A stretch of DNA of 64,000 nt from Rubrobacter aplysinae (GTDB lineage: Bacteria; Actinomycetota; Rubrobacteria; Rubrobacterales; Rubrobacteraceae), in assembly GCF_001029505.1 (NCBI RefSeq), contig NZ_LEKH01000003.1, positions 186,001 through 250,000 of the forward strand, in the 5' to 3' direction. Under the pieces are notes generated by a model, which ran no database searches, was not told where the DNA came from, and worked only from the letters and a program-made list of their open reading frames with translations. Below are positions 1 through 8,821 of the stretch, in pieces; position 1 is the stretch's first letter; the number at the start of each line of letters is the position of its first letter. Both the position numbers and the translations under genes were made by a program.

Positions 1-685
1 TCCCGACGGTAAACAACAGCGGCGCTGTCTCCCCGGCGGCCCTGGCGGTTGCCAGGATCACACCGGTTACTATCCCGCTCATGGCGGTCGGGACCACCAC
101 CCGCAGTATGGTCTTCCAGCGCGGCACACCCAGCGCCAGCGAGGCCTCCCGGAGATCCCCGGGCACGAGCGAGATGATCTCCTCGGTGGCCCGCGTGATC
201 ACGGGCAGCATGAGTATCGCGAGCGCCATGGAGCCGAAGATGGCCGCGTCCTCGCCCGTGGCCACGACGAACACGGCGTAGCCCACGATGCCGATAACCA
301 CCGAGGGCGCGCCGGTCATCACGTCGGCGACGAACCGCAGCGCGTCGCCCAGGCGGTTGTCGCCGTACTCGGCCAGGTAGATCCCGGACAATACTCCTAC
401 CGGGATGGCCATCAGCGCGGCGATGCCCACGATGATGCCGGAGCCGATTATGGCGTTGTATACCCCGCCGCCGTCGCCGTAGGTGGAGGGCGTGTCGGTA
501 AAGAACTGCGCGTCCCAGGCCGGTATCCCCTTGAGAAACACCTCGATGATGATCGCGGCCAGCGGGATTATGGCGATGACGGTACAGGCGTACGCCAGCA
601 CGGTCATCGTCCTGTCGGCCAGCTTACGCCGCCGGTACTCTCCCGCGTTTCTCGTAGCTCTGGTAACGCCGCTCGTGTTGCTCAT
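1..685 (-). CDS. pstA: Phosphate ABC transporter permease PstA (3' end missing)
   Basis: Inner-membrane permease of the high-affinity PstSCAB phosphate importer. The first 228 residues are visible; the rest, and the expected pstB, lie beyond the window edge. A basic N-terminus with GEYRRRKLADR precedes the first membrane helix. The binding-protein-dependent permease signature, REASLALGVPRWKTI, is followed by the next helix (TAMSGIVTGVILATARAAGE). The ATG overlaps the pstC stop as ATGA, so the two are translationally coupled. Family and order (pstS-pstC-pstA) make the call firm. Confidence 0.95.
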   Translation of the reverse strand, partial: MSNTSGVTRATRNAGEYRRRKLADRTMTVLAYACTVIAIIPLAAIIIEVFLKGIPAWDAQFFTDTPSTYGDGGGVYNAIIGSGIIVGIAALMAIPVGVLSGIYLAEYGDNRLGDALRFVADVMTGAPSVVIGIVGYAVFVVATGEDAAIFGSMALAILMLPVITRATEEIISLVPGDLREASLALGVPRWKTILRVVVPTAMSGIVTGVILATARAAGETAPLLFTVG

Positions 686-1647
686 ACGTTCGACTCCGAG
701 GGTTGATTGCTAATACCGGAGACCAGCAGCCGGGCCCCCACGTTTATGAGGAAGGTGATCAGGAACAGTATCAGCCCGATCTCAAGCAGCGAGGACCGGA
801 GCACGTCGCTGGTCGAGGCCCCGAACAGCGAGGCGATGGCCTGGGCCATCGAGGAGCCCTGCTGAAAGAGCGAGGTGAACATCACCTGGGCGTTTCCGAG
901 CACGTAGGTCAGGGCTATCGTCTCCCCGACCGCCCGCCCGAGGCCGAGGAGTATCGCCCCGAGCACGCCGCTGCGGGCGTAGGGGAGCACCGCCGTCTTG
1001 AACATCTCCCAGCGGGTCGCCCCGAGCGCCAGCATGCCCTCGCGCTGGGTGTCAGGGACCGCGCTGAGCACGTCGCGCGAGATCGAGGCAACAGTGGGCA
1101 GGATCATGACCGAGAGCACCAGGCTCGCGGTAAATACCGTGGAGAGCACGAAGTCGCCCGCGAAGATTGGCGTCCAGCCGAGCGTGGCCTGCAGGGGCGG
1201 CACCACCCAGTCCCGCAGGAAAGGGGCAAAGACGAAAAAGCCCCAGATACCGTACACGATAGAGGGTATGGCCGCGAGTATCTCCACGATAAAGCCCACC
1301 ACGGAGTTTATGCGCGGAGACGCTATCTCCACCAGAAAGGCCGCTATGCCGACTCCGATCGGGCCCGCCAGCAGTATCGCTATGCCGCTGGTGACCAGCG
1401 TGCCGTAGATGACCGTGAGCGCGCCGAAGACCTGATCTCCGTTGCTCCAGGTCGGATCCCAGAGAAAGCCGATGCCGAACATCTCGCGGGAGACCTCGCT
1501 CTGCCGCCACAGGACGACGAAGATCGCCAGGATGGCCAGCGGCAGTATGAGAGACAGCAGGAGCGTGAGCCCCTGGAATACGGTGTCGCCCTTGTTGCCC
1601 CGCCGCAAGTTCTTGAAAAGCTCGGAGATTTTCGAGATCGTGCTCAA
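682..1647 (-). CDS. pstC: Phosphate ABC transporter permease PstC
   Basis: Second membrane subunit of the phosphate importer, 321 residues, the usual family length. Hydrophobic segments lie near residues 24-46, 80-105, 120-145, 165-190, 235-255 and 285-310. The permease loop REGMLALGATRWEMFK, near residue 202, is the site that docks on the PstB ATPase. A 154-bp spacer separates it from pstS, which commonly lets the binding protein be made in excess; no clear hairpin is visible there. The 3' end overlaps pstA by 4 bp. Confidence 0.96.
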   Translation of the reverse strand: MSTISKISELFKNLRRGNKGDTVFQGLTLLLSLILPLAILAIFVVLWRQSEVSREMFGIGFLWDPTWSNGDQVFGALTVIYGTLVTSGIAILLAGPIGVGIAAFLVEIASPRINSVVGFIVEILAAIPSIVYGIWGFFVFAPFLRDWVVPPLQATLGWTPIFAGDFVLSTVFTASLVLSVMILPTVASISRDVLSAVPDTQREGMLALGATRWEMFKTAVLPYARSGVLGAILLGLGRAVGETIALTYVLGNAQVMFTSLFQQGSSMAQAIASLFGASTSDVLRSSLLEIGLILFLITFLINVGARLLVSGISNQPSESNV

Positions 1648-1801
1648 CCCGTTCCCCCCCTGGGGCGGGAATCGTCCGCTACCAAGATTACCAAGACCCT
1701 ACTCTTCCCCTCTCGCGCCGCCGTGTAGACTAACAGTGGCAGATCCTTTCAAAAAGCTAATCCAAAAAGCTAGAGATGGCCTCCCCGCAGCCGCCCGGAG
1801 G

Positions 1802-3004
1802 TTATCCATCAGAGGTGGTCTCCCCCATCACCGAGCCGCCGGTAGTACCTTCACCCTCTATCGTGGTAGTGCCGCCTCCGGGGACACCGCTGTCCTTGTA
1901 GCACGCTTCGCCTCCGGCCTGCATCTTCTCGATCTGGCCCTGACTCTTCCGGGCCAGGCTCTCGGGTAGCGGCACGTAGTTGTTCTCGGGGGCGAGCTTC
2001 TGGCCGTCGGTGATCATGTAGTGCGCGAGCTTTGCGACTCCCCGACAGGTTGCGGCGTCCTCCATCCGGGTCCTGACCAGGAGCCAGGTTATGCTGGTGA
2101 TCGGGTATATGTTCTCCCCCTGAGCGTCCGGCGTATACTGCGTGAGCACCTCGTCCAGCGAGGGCGGGAGCTCGTCGGAGACCGCGTCTATGGCGTTGGA
2201 GGCGGTGTCGGTGTCGGGCTTTACAAACGGCCCGTCCGGGCCGCTGGCGACGCTCGCGTAGGGCAGGCTGCCCCCGTCGCTCTCGGCGTACTCCAGCCCG
2301 ACGTAGCCGATGGAGTTCTCGGTCTGGGAGATCTGCTGCGTGACGCCGTCGTTGCCCTCGCCGCCGACACCGACCGGCCAGTCTATCTCGTCGGAGACGC
2401 CGGGACCCTCGGACCAGGCCCGGCTCAGGCTCGCGAGGTAGGTGGTGAGGATCTCGGTCGTGCCCGAGCCGTCGGAGCGGTGTACGGCCGTGATCCCGGC
2501 GTCCGGCAACCGCGCCTCGGGGTTCAAGCCCTGTATCGCCGGGTCGCTCCAGTTGGTGATCTCGCCGAGGAAGATCCGCGAGACTACCTCGCCGGTCAGG
2601 TTCAGAGGCTGATCCTCGTCAAGACCGGGGACGTTATAGGCCATGACGACCGCGCCGCCGACCGCGGGTACGTGTACCGGCGAGCCGCCGGCCTGCCGCA
2701 GCTCTTCCTGGTCCATGGGGGCGTCGGAACCGGCGAAGTCCACGGTGTCGTTTATGAACTCCTCGCGGCCGCCACCGGAGCCGACGGGATCGTAGTTGAC
2801 CTGTACGCCGGTCTCCTCGTTGTAGGCCTGGAACATCTGCTGATACACCGGGTCGGGGAACGAGGCTCCGGCACCGGACAGGTGTCTGACCTCGGAGTCT
2901 TCGCCTCCGCCAGCGCTTCCGTCTCCCCCGCAGCCGGCCACGGCCAGAGACAGCGCGACTATCACGCCTAAGGTGGGCACCCTCCACGGCGAGGTCTTTC
3001 TCAA
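1802..3004 (-). CDS. pstS: Phosphate-binding lipoprotein PstS
   Basis: Extracytoplasmic phosphate receptor of the Pst importer, 400 residues. A TTG start sits about 8 nt after GGGAGA. The signal peptide ends in a lipobox (LAVAGCGG), so Cys25 should be lipidated. SGAGASFPDPVYQQMF, near residue 44, is the typical PstS opening, and VHRSDGSGTTEILT near 175 supplies phosphate ligands. The C-terminus ends in a Gly/Thr-rich tail after the folded domain. First gene of the operon, behind a PHO box. An extra Cys pair near residues 330-370 could form a disulfide (inference). Confidence 0.96.
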   Translation of the reverse strand: MRKTSPWRVPTLGVIVALSLAVAGCGGDGSAGGGEDSEVRHLSGAGASFPDPVYQQMFQAYNEETGVQVNYDPVGSGGGREEFINDTVDFAGSDAPMDQEELRQAGGSPVHVPAVGGAVVMAYNVPGLDEDQPLNLTGEVVSRIFLGEITNWSDPAIQGLNPEARLPDAGITAVHRSDGSGTTEILTTYLASLSRAWSEGPGVSDEIDWPVGVGGEGNDGVTQQISQTENSIGYVGLEYAESDGGSLPYASVASGPDGPFVKPDTDTASNAIDAVSDELPPSLDEVLTQYTPDAQGENIYPITSITWLLVRTRMEDAATCRGVAKLAHYMITDGQKLAPENNYVPLPESLARKSQGQIEKMQAGGEACYKDSGVPGGGTTTIEGEGTTGGSVMGETTSDG

Positions 3005-3104
3005 CCCGGCACTCTCCCTTCTCGCACTCGTCTACCGCCGGAGACACCCGGTGGAGGCCCCCTCGGAGTGAGCCGCAAGACCGGCCTTCCAAACGACACC
3101 GTGG

Positions 3105-3110
3105 ATAATA
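3105..3110 (-). promoter_or_regulatory. Candidate -10 box of pstS
   Basis: Reads TATTAT on the minus strand, about 100 bp before the pstS start and about 33 bp downstream of the PHO repeats. No good -35 is seen at 17 bp, as expected for a response-regulator-activated promoter. Confidence 0.45.
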
Positions 3111-3142
3111 GAACAGCGCCGCGCACCTTTGGTTGCACTCCC

Positions 3143-3186
3143 GTTAACCAGAGGTTAAATCGCGGTTAAACGGCAGTTCAAACTGT
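3143..3186. promoter_or_regulatory. PHO box of four 11-bp direct repeats upstream of pstS
   Basis: Four contiguous units with exact 11-bp spacing: GTTAACCAGAG, GTTAAATCGCG, GTTAAACGGCA and GTTCAAACTGT. An 11-bp repeated GTTMA core is the known binding pattern of PhoP/PhoB-type phosphate response regulators in Gram-positive bacteria. The last unit overlaps the stop codon of nth. Position upstream of the candidate pstS -10 fits activation of the pst operon under phosphate limitation. Confidence 0.8.
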
Positions 3187-3783
3187 GGAAGAGGGACAGA
3201 TGTCGTTCAGCACACAGGCGGGGCAATCGGGCTTTCGGGCCTTGCAGACGTTGCGGCCGTGGAAGATCAGGAGGTGCGAGAAGGCGGCCCAGTCCTCCTC
3301 GGGCACGAACTCGACGAGGTCGCGCTCCACCTTCTCTGGGTCGTCCTGCTCCGTAAGGCCGAGCCTTCTGGAGAGCCGTTTTACGTGGGTGTCCACTACG
3401 ATTCCTTCGGGCTTGCCGAACGCGTCGCCGAGCACGACGTTCGCCGTCTTACGCCCGACGCCCGGCAACTTCACGAGCTCCTCGAGGCTGTCCGGTACGC
3501 GCCCGTCGTGGTTCTCGATCAGGCCGCGCGCCATGCCCTGGATGGACTTCGTCTTGTTGCGGTAGAAGCCGGCGGGGCGTATCTCCTCTTCGAGGGCCTC
3601 CGGCTCGACTCCGGCGTAGTCCCCGGCGGTGCGGTAACGCTCGAATAAGCCGGAGGTAACCTGGTTTACTCGCACGTCGGTGCACTGGGCGGAGAGGATG
3701 GTGGCGACCAAAAGGTCGAGCGGCGTGTCCCAGACGAGCTCGGTGCGGGCGTCGGGGTACTCGGAGCGCAGGCGGCTTATCAT
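3178..3783 (-). CDS. nth: Endonuclease III (base-excision repair)
   Basis: DNA glycosylase/AP lyase removing oxidised pyrimidines. The helix-hairpin-helix LPGVGRKTANVV carries the catalytic Lys, and VVDTHVKRLSRR carries the catalytic Asp. Four cysteines spaced C-x6-C-x2-C-x5-C at the C-terminus bind the 4Fe-4S cluster. The longer open frame upstream is low-complexity and out of family. The ATG chosen gives 201 residues, but its GGGGAG is directly adjacent. A TTG at 3858 gives 226 residues and lies just after a TATAAT, so a near-leaderless start is also possible. Confidence 0.93.
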   Translation of the reverse strand: MISRLRSEYPDARTELVWDTPLDLLVATILSAQCTDVRVNQVTSGLFERYRTAGDYAGVEPEALEEEIRPAGFYRNKTKSIQGMARGLIENHDGRVPDSLEELVKLPGVGRKTANVVLGDAFGKPEGIVVDTHVKRLSRRLGLTEQDDPEKVERDLVEFVPEEDWAAFSHLLIFHGRNVCKARKPDCPACVLNDICPSSTV

Positions 3784-3870
3784 CTCCCCGACCGGCGCGG
3801 CCGCGTGCTGCCCCTCACCCTCCGTACCCCCCGTGGCTCCTGTAGAACGACTCCCCAAGACCTCTGGATT

Positions 3871-3897
3871 ATATACTCCACAACTCCGTATACTCCA
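3871..3897. repeat. Degenerate 9-bp tandem repeat (x3) in the nth upstream region
   Basis: Units atatactcc, acaactccg and tatactcca share an actcc core. The array also contains the direct repeat TATACTCCAC at 3872 and 3889. It covers the TATAAT (minus strand, 3868-3873) that could serve nth. One of several similar arrays in this window. Confidence 0.5.
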
Positions 3898-3987
3898 CCG
3901 CACGCCGCCCGGCGCGGCAACCCCTCGTCGCGGCCACGCGTAGCCGACGTGCGGAAGGACGGGGTTTCTGGGGAGGCGTCCCGGGAT

Positions 3988-5646
3988 ATGGTAGGTTTCT
4001 CTGTCGTGAGTTGGAGAGTGAAAAAGGCGAGCAAGAGGTTGGGCGGGCCGTGGTCGCGCAGGGCCATACCGCCCGTCGCGGGCGCGGTCGTGGGAGCCGG
4101 GGTGTTCGTGCTGTACCTGTTGACCCTGGCTCCGGGGGTGATGCACTACCAGCGGCCCGAGGTGCTGGACTCCGCGATGCTCCAGGTCCACGCGGCCACG
4201 CTCAGCATCACCCATCCGACCGGCTACCCGACCTGGACCATGCTCACCCACCTCTTGACATACCTGCCGCCCGGCAACGAGGCCTACATGACCAATTTGG
4301 CTTCCGCGATCCACGGCGCGCTAGCCGTCGCTTTCGTGTACGCTGCCGCGTACGCGCTGACCCGCAACGTAGTCGCCTCCGGGGTCGGGGCCCTCGCCTT
4401 CGGGCTGGGGCAGGCGTTGTGGTCCCAGTCGAACCTGGCCGAGATCTACGCCCTGAACGCCCTGTTCGAGGCGCTCATGATCTTCACCCTGCTGCTCTGG
4501 CGTGCCCGCCGCGAGAGGCCGGACGGCGGTAGTGGCGACCGCTATCTGCTGGTGGCGTGCCTGCTGCTGGGCCTGGCGATGACGAACCACATGACCAGCG
4601 GTCTGCTGCTCCCGGCCGGCGCGCTCTTCGTGTTCCTGGTGGACCGGAGCCGGTTCACGGACCTCGGGCTCGTGCTCAGGGGCGCGGGACTTTTTCTGGT
4701 CGGGCTTCTGCCCTACGCCTACCTGCCCATCCGCTCCTCCATGAACCCCGACAGCATGGAGTTCGACCCGTCGAGCCCCGGGCGCTTCTTCCAGCTCGTC
4801 AGCGGCAGCTCGCTAAACGGTAACCTGATCGGCCTCCGGCCCTCCGACCTTGTGGGCAAGCTCGGCGACTACGCCGGGTACCTGGTAAACAACCTCAACT
4901 GGGCTCTGCTCGCCCTGGCGGCCGTAGGGCTCGTCTCGCTGCTGCGCCGTGACAGGGCCGCCGCGGCCTTCACGGGCTTTCTGTTCGCGGGCTGGCTAAT
5001 ACACGCCCTGGCCTACAACATCCTGGACGTGTACATCTACTTCATCCCCACGTACATGGTCCTCTCCCTGTGGGCCGCCACCGGGGCAGCCACGATACTC
5101 GGCGCCGTCTGGTCCCTGGCCAGCCCGCATTCGGGCTACTCGCGCAAGCTGGTCGGAGCCTCCTACGCCGTGGTCGCCGGGGCTTTCGTGCTGTTCTCGG
5201 TGGCCGGCGTCCAGCAGAAATACGAGGGCGTGGACCGCAGCGACAGCGACCAGGGACGGCGCACCATCGAGGCCGTCGCCGACAACGTGGAGACCGGGGC
5301 GACCGTGATCCAGCACCGCAGCCCGCTGTGGTACATGGTGCTGGTCGAGAAGCGCCGCCGCGACCTTACGCTGCTCGACCCCTACTACCCGACCATCGGT
5401 CCGGGTCACTACGATACGGTCTGGCCCGGAGACCTTACCCCCGAACAGGCCCAGCGCCGCTACGCTACCCACAACGATGACTTCGGGGTCGAGACCGCCC
5501 GCCGGGCAGCAGAGAAAGGCCCGGTCTACATCCTGGACAGCGGGCTGGTAAGCGGCCAGGCCTTCCAGGAAGCGGGCTTCGACGTGATCCACGTGGAAGG
5601 CGGCATCCTGTACGAGCTGGTTCCGCGCGAGAGCCAGCCCGGCTAA
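3988..5646 (+). CDS. DUF2723-type polytopic membrane glycosyltransferase
   Basis: About 552 residues with many hydrophobic helices. After the first helix comes APGVMHYQRPEVLDSAML and then THPTGYPTWTMLTHL, the acidic and His-Pro-x-Gly-Tyr-Pro signatures of the DUF2723/TMEM260 group of GT-C-like enzymes, which are thought to take sugars from polyprenyl-phosphate donors. The C-terminal ~130 residues are soluble and probably extracytoplasmic. The ATG is placed after GGGAGG (11 nt); the frame stays open further upstream but that part is not membrane-like. Divergent from nth. Substrate unknown; a role in surface glycosylation is inferred. Confidence 0.8.
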   Translation: MVGFSVVSWRVKKASKRLGGPWSRRAIPPVAGAVVGAGVFVLYLLTLAPGVMHYQRPEVLDSAMLQVHAATLSITHPTGYPTWTMLTHLLTYLPPGNEAYMTNLASAIHGALAVAFVYAAAYALTRNVVASGVGALAFGLGQALWSQSNLAEIYALNALFEALMIFTLLLWRARRERPDGGSGDRYLLVACLLLGLAMTNHMTSGLLLPAGALFVFLVDRSRFTDLGLVLRGAGLFLVGLLPYAYLPIRSSMNPDSMEFDPSSPGRFFQLVSGSSLNGNLIGLRPSDLVGKLGDYAGYLVNNLNWALLALAAVGLVSLLRRDRAAAAFTGFLFAGWLIHALAYNILDVYIYFIPTYMVLSLWAATGAATILGAVWSLASPHSGYSRKLVGASYAVVAGAFVLFSVAGVQQKYEGVDRSDSDQGRRTIEAVADNVETGATVIQHRSPLWYMVLVEKRRRDLTLLDPYYPTIGPGHYDTVWPGDLTPEQAQRRYATHNDDFGVETARRAAEKGPVYILDSGLVSGQAFQEAGFDVIHVEGGILYELVPRESQPG

Positions 5647-5674
5647 CAATCAAACAAGCTAACGAAGGTGGAGC

Positions 5675-6274
5675 CTACAGTTCCTCCGGGACGACCCACT
5701 TCCCGGTGGCGGGCGGGGTGTGGCTCTGTAGGAGGTTCAGCATCCTCTCCGGATCGTTCTCCAGCAGGACCAGCGAGCGGTGCTCGGCGCGCACGAAGCC
5801 CTCGCTTGCGGCGTGGTCGAAAAGCGAGACCAGCGGCCTGTAGAACCCGGCGGTATCGAGGAGGCCGCACGGCTTCTCGTGCAGGCTGAGCTGGGCCCAG
5901 GTAAGCATCTCCAGAAACTCCTCGAAGGTGCCGTAGCCGCCGGGCAGCGCGACGAAGGCGTCGGCGAGGTCGGCCATGATCGCCTTCCGCTCGTGCATCG
6001 TGCCGGCAACCCGCAGCTCGGTCAGCCCCTGGTGCCCGACCTCCTTCTCCAGCAGAGCCTCCGGCATCACACCAACCGCCTCGCCGCCGGCGTCCAGCAC
6101 GGCGTCGGCGACGACACCCATCAGGCCCACCCGCCCGCCGCCAAAGACCAGCCTCATGCCGCGGCCGGCAAGCGCGGTCCCGAGCCCGCGGGCCGCCTCC
6201 GCATACTCCTCACGCGCGCCCTCGCTCGAACCGCAGAAAACGCACACCGTGCCCACCATATCCACCTTCGCCAA
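5675..6274 (-). CDS. LOG-family nucleotide 5'-monophosphate phosphoribohydrolase
   Basis: Rossmann-fold protein of the Lonely Guy/TIGR00730 family, 199 residues, usual length. GGGRVGLMG near residue 45 and PGGYGTFEEFLE near 112 are the two diagnostic motifs. Family members release the base from N6-modified AMP (cytokinin-type) or other nucleoside monophosphates; the substrate here is not known. A TTG start follows AAAGGAGAGG by 6 nt. The gene is convergent with the membrane glycosyltransferase. Confidence 0.9.
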   Translation of the reverse strand: MAKVDMVGTVCVFCGSSEGAREEYAEAARGLGTALAGRGMRLVFGGGRVGLMGVVADAVLDAGGEAVGVMPEALLEKEVGHQGLTELRVAGTMHERKAIMADLADAFVALPGGYGTFEEFLEMLTWAQLSLHEKPCGLLDTAGFYRPLVSLFDHAASEGFVRAEHRSLVLLENDPERMLNLLQSHTPPATGKWVVPEEL

Positions 6275-6309
6275 TACAGTCCTCTCCTTTCGTCTAGACG
6301 CCCACCGCC

Positions 6310-7266
6310 TTAGCTCCCCGGCTGGCCCAGTGAGAGCAACGTCCTTTCGAGACCTTCTCGCGCGGGCACCCGTGGAGCCCAGCCGAGCGAGCCGCGGGCG
6401 CGGCCTATGTCCGGGCAGCGTCTGACGGGGTCGCCCTCGGGGAGTGGCCGGTATACCAGACCGCCCGCGCCGCCGCAGAGGTCGAGGATCATCTGCGCGA
6501 TCTCCTTTACGGTGTGCTCCTCGGGGTTGCCGAGGTTTACCGGACGGGGCTCGCCGGAGCGCATGAGACGCACCAGCCCCTCTACGAGGTCGTCCACGTA
6601 CTGGATGCTGCGGGTCTGGCCGCCGTCGCCGTATACGGTCAGCGGCTCCCCGGCGAGGACTTGGCCGAAGAAGTTCGGGACCATGCGCCCATCGTCCGGC
6701 CGCATGAGGGGGCCGTAGGTGTTGAAGATCCGGGCTATCCGGGTGTGTACGCCGTACCGGCGGCTGTAGGCTGTGGTTAGGGCCTCGGCGTAACGTTTGG
6801 CCTCGTCGTAGACACCCCGGATACCCACCGGGTCCACGTTACCCAGATACTCCTCGTGCTGGGGATGCACGAGCGGGTCACCGTAGACCTCGCTCGTGGA
6901 GGCGAGCAGGAAGCGCGCGCCGGTGTCCCGGGCGAGCTCCAGCGCGTGACGGGTCCCCTCGGAGCCCGCGCGGAGGATCTGTATCGCCCGGCTCTCAAAA
7001 TCCGCGGGGCTGGCCGGTGAGGCCAGATGATACACCTCGTCCATGTCGCCGGACACCTCCAAGGGGCTGGTAACGTCCGCCTGCACGAGCTCGAACCCCT
7101 TCTCCATCAGCAGGGGCCCGACGTTCGAGACGGAGCCGGTGCTAAGGTCATCCAGACACACGACGCTATATCCTTCCGAGAGGAGCCGCTCGCAGAGGTG
7201 GCTGCCGACGAACCCGGCCCCGCCGGTCACCAGCGCGCGCCGGGGCTCCCCGTGGGCGCTAGCCAC
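6310..7266 (-). CDS. UDP-glucuronate decarboxylase-like SDR (UDP-xylose synthase)
   Basis: Extended short-chain dehydrogenase, 318 residues. The NAD motif is TGGAGFVGSHL at the N-terminus, HLASPASP follows near residue 85, and the catalytic pair is in YDEAKRYAE. RIFNTYGPLMRPDDGRM is typical of UXS enzymes, which oxidise and decarboxylate UDP-glucuronate to UDP-xylose or the 4-keto intermediate. Its GTG overlaps the 3' end of the UDP-glucose dehydrogenase gene by 8 bp, so the two probably supply successive steps. Last gene of the exopolysaccharide locus. Confidence 0.88.
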   Translation of the reverse strand: MASAHGEPRRALVTGGAGFVGSHLCERLLSEGYSVVCLDDLSTGSVSNVGPLLMEKGFELVQADVTSPLEVSGDMDEVYHLASPASPADFESRAIQILRAGSEGTRHALELARDTGARFLLASTSEVYGDPLVHPQHEEYLGNVDPVGIRGVYDEAKRYAEALTTAYSRRYGVHTRIARIFNTYGPLMRPDDGRMVPNFFGQVLAGEPLTVYGDGGQTRSIQYVDDLVEGLVRLMRSGEPRPVNLGNPEEHTVKEIAQMILDLCGGAGGLVYRPLPEGDPVRRCPDIGRARGSLGWAPRVPAREGLERTLLSLGQPGS

Positions 7267-8722
7267 GCCCGAAGCCCTCGTAGCGCAGGCCCTGGGCGCG
7301 GGCCTCGGCCGGGTCCAGGACGTTACGGCCGTCCACGAGCATCTTCGGCTCCTCCATCTCCCGGGCGGCCCGGGCGAGGTCGAGGCTCCTGACCTCCTCC
7401 CAGTCCGTGACGATTACCGCCGCGTGGGCCCCGCGCAGCGCCTCGTGTGGATCTTCGGCAACTTCTAAATCCACCCCCGAGGAGGCCAGCACCTCCCGGG
7501 CCTTCTCTCCGGCGACGGGGTCGTAGCCGACCACCCGGGCGCCCAGAGAGCGGAGTTCCCGGGCAATGTAGAGGCTCGGGGCGTCGCGCAGGTCGTCGGT
7601 ACCGGGCTTGAAGGCGAGCCCGAGGAGGGCGACACGCCGGTCTTCGAGGTTACCAATCTCCTGCTGAAGCTTGGCGACGGCCAGCCCGCGCTGGCGCTCG
7701 TTCACGGCGACGGCGGCGTCCAGGAGGCCGGGCTCGTAGCCACGCTCGCGGGCGGCGGCGCGCAGGGCGGAGACATCCTTGGGAAAACACGAGCCGCCCC
7801 AGCCCGCCCCGGCGTCGAGAAAGCGGGAGCCTATGCGGCCGTCCAGTCCGATACCCTCGGAGACGCTCGTTACGTCGGCCCCGACAAGCTCGCAGATGTT
7901 CGAGATCTCGTTTATGAAGCTGATCTTGGTCGCCAGGAACGCGTTCGCGGCGTACTTGATCATCTCCGCGCTCTGGAGGTCCGTGGTCACGAACGGTACG
8001 CCCCCCTCCGGGAAAGGCCCCGGGCTCGTGCCGTACAGTCCGCCCAGGCTGCCCACGCCGCTCATACTCGGCACTGGTTCGAAGCTCCGCTCGATAATGG
8101 GCCGGTAAAGCTCGCGCATCGTCTCGAACGCCGCCTCGGACTCCGAGCCGAGCACTATCCTGTCCGGGAACAGCGTGTCGTGTACGGCGCTGCCCTCTCT
8201 CAGGAACTCCGGGTTGGAGACCACCCGGAAGTCCGCGCCGTTACCCTCAGCCTCCGCCACACCCGACATGCCTTCCCGCACCAGCATCGAGACATAGTCA
8301 CCCGAGCCGACCGGGACGGTGCTCTTGTTGACCACCAGTAGCGGCGAGCTTCTCCCGCCCGGATCGGCAGCAAGTATCCGGCCGAGATCCCGGGCCACGG
8401 CGGCGACGTTCGAGAGGTCAGCGGAGCCTCCCTCGCCCTGCGGGGTGTCCACGGCCACGAAAAGCATCTCACAACCGGGTACGGCCTCCGCCAGCGAGGT
8501 GGTAAACGAGATGCGGTCCCGGTACGTCCGGATTATGTCCCCGAGATGGGGCTCGTGGACGGGTATGACCCCGGCAGACAGCCCCTCGACGCGTCCGGCG
8601 TCGCGGTCCACGAAGGTGACCCGGTGGCCCAGGTGCGCCAGGCAGGCCCCGGTCGAGAGGCCGACGTATCCCGCCCCCACGACTACCACGTCAAATCTCT
8701 GCAAGTATTCCCGCGCCTCCAC
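7259..8722 (-). CDS. ugd: UDP-glucose 6-dehydrogenase
   Basis: Oxidises UDP-glucose to UDP-glucuronate with two NAD. GAGYVGLSTGACLA marks the N-terminal Rossmann fold. GGSCFPKDVSAL holds the catalytic Cys, and LGLAFKPGTDDLRDAPS marks the C-terminal UDP-binding domain. At 487 residues it is slightly longer than usual because of a Gly-rich loop near residues 220-240 (GVGSLGGLYGTSPG). The GTG at 8722 lacks a good ribosome site; a TTG seven codons on (LQRFDVVVV), 11 nt after GGAGG, is an alternative. Feeds the UXS-like enzyme that overlaps it. Confidence 0.95.
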   Translation of the reverse strand: MEAREYLQRFDVVVVGAGYVGLSTGACLAHLGHRVTFVDRDAGRVEGLSAGVIPVHEPHLGDIIRTYRDRISFTTSLAEAVPGCEMLFVAVDTPQGEGGSADLSNVAAVARDLGRILAADPGGRSSPLLVVNKSTVPVGSGDYVSMLVREGMSGVAEAEGNGADFRVVSNPEFLREGSAVHDTLFPDRIVLGSESEAAFETMRELYRPIIERSFEPVPSMSGVGSLGGLYGTSPGPFPEGGVPFVTTDLQSAEMIKYAANAFLATKISFINEISNICELVGADVTSVSEGIGLDGRIGSRFLDAGAGWGGSCFPKDVSALRAAARERGYEPGLLDAAVAVNERQRGLAVAKLQQEIGNLEDRRVALLGLAFKPGTDDLRDAPSLYIARELRSLGARVVGYDPVAGEKAREVLASSGVDLEVAEDPHEALRGAHAAVIVTDWEEVRSLDLARAAREMEEPKMLVDGRNVLDPAEARAQGLRYEGFGRG

Positions 8723-8821
8723 AGTTTCGGGACAACCCTATTTGCCGGGAGGTCGCGCCCCCGGACGGACAACAGGGTACAGGATACCCGCCGCCCGGTT
8801 TCAAAGGCCCGCCGGGCTCTT

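Noticed and set aside
703-1728. 341-codon plus-strand open frame opposite pstC
   Set aside because: Antisense shadow: highly charged, no family match, and pstC on the other strand is certain. GC-rich sequence keeps many such frames open.
1740-1800. Possible terminator after pstS
   Set aside because: Only a short direct repeat (aaaaagcta / aaaaagcta-like) is present, no stem of useful length.
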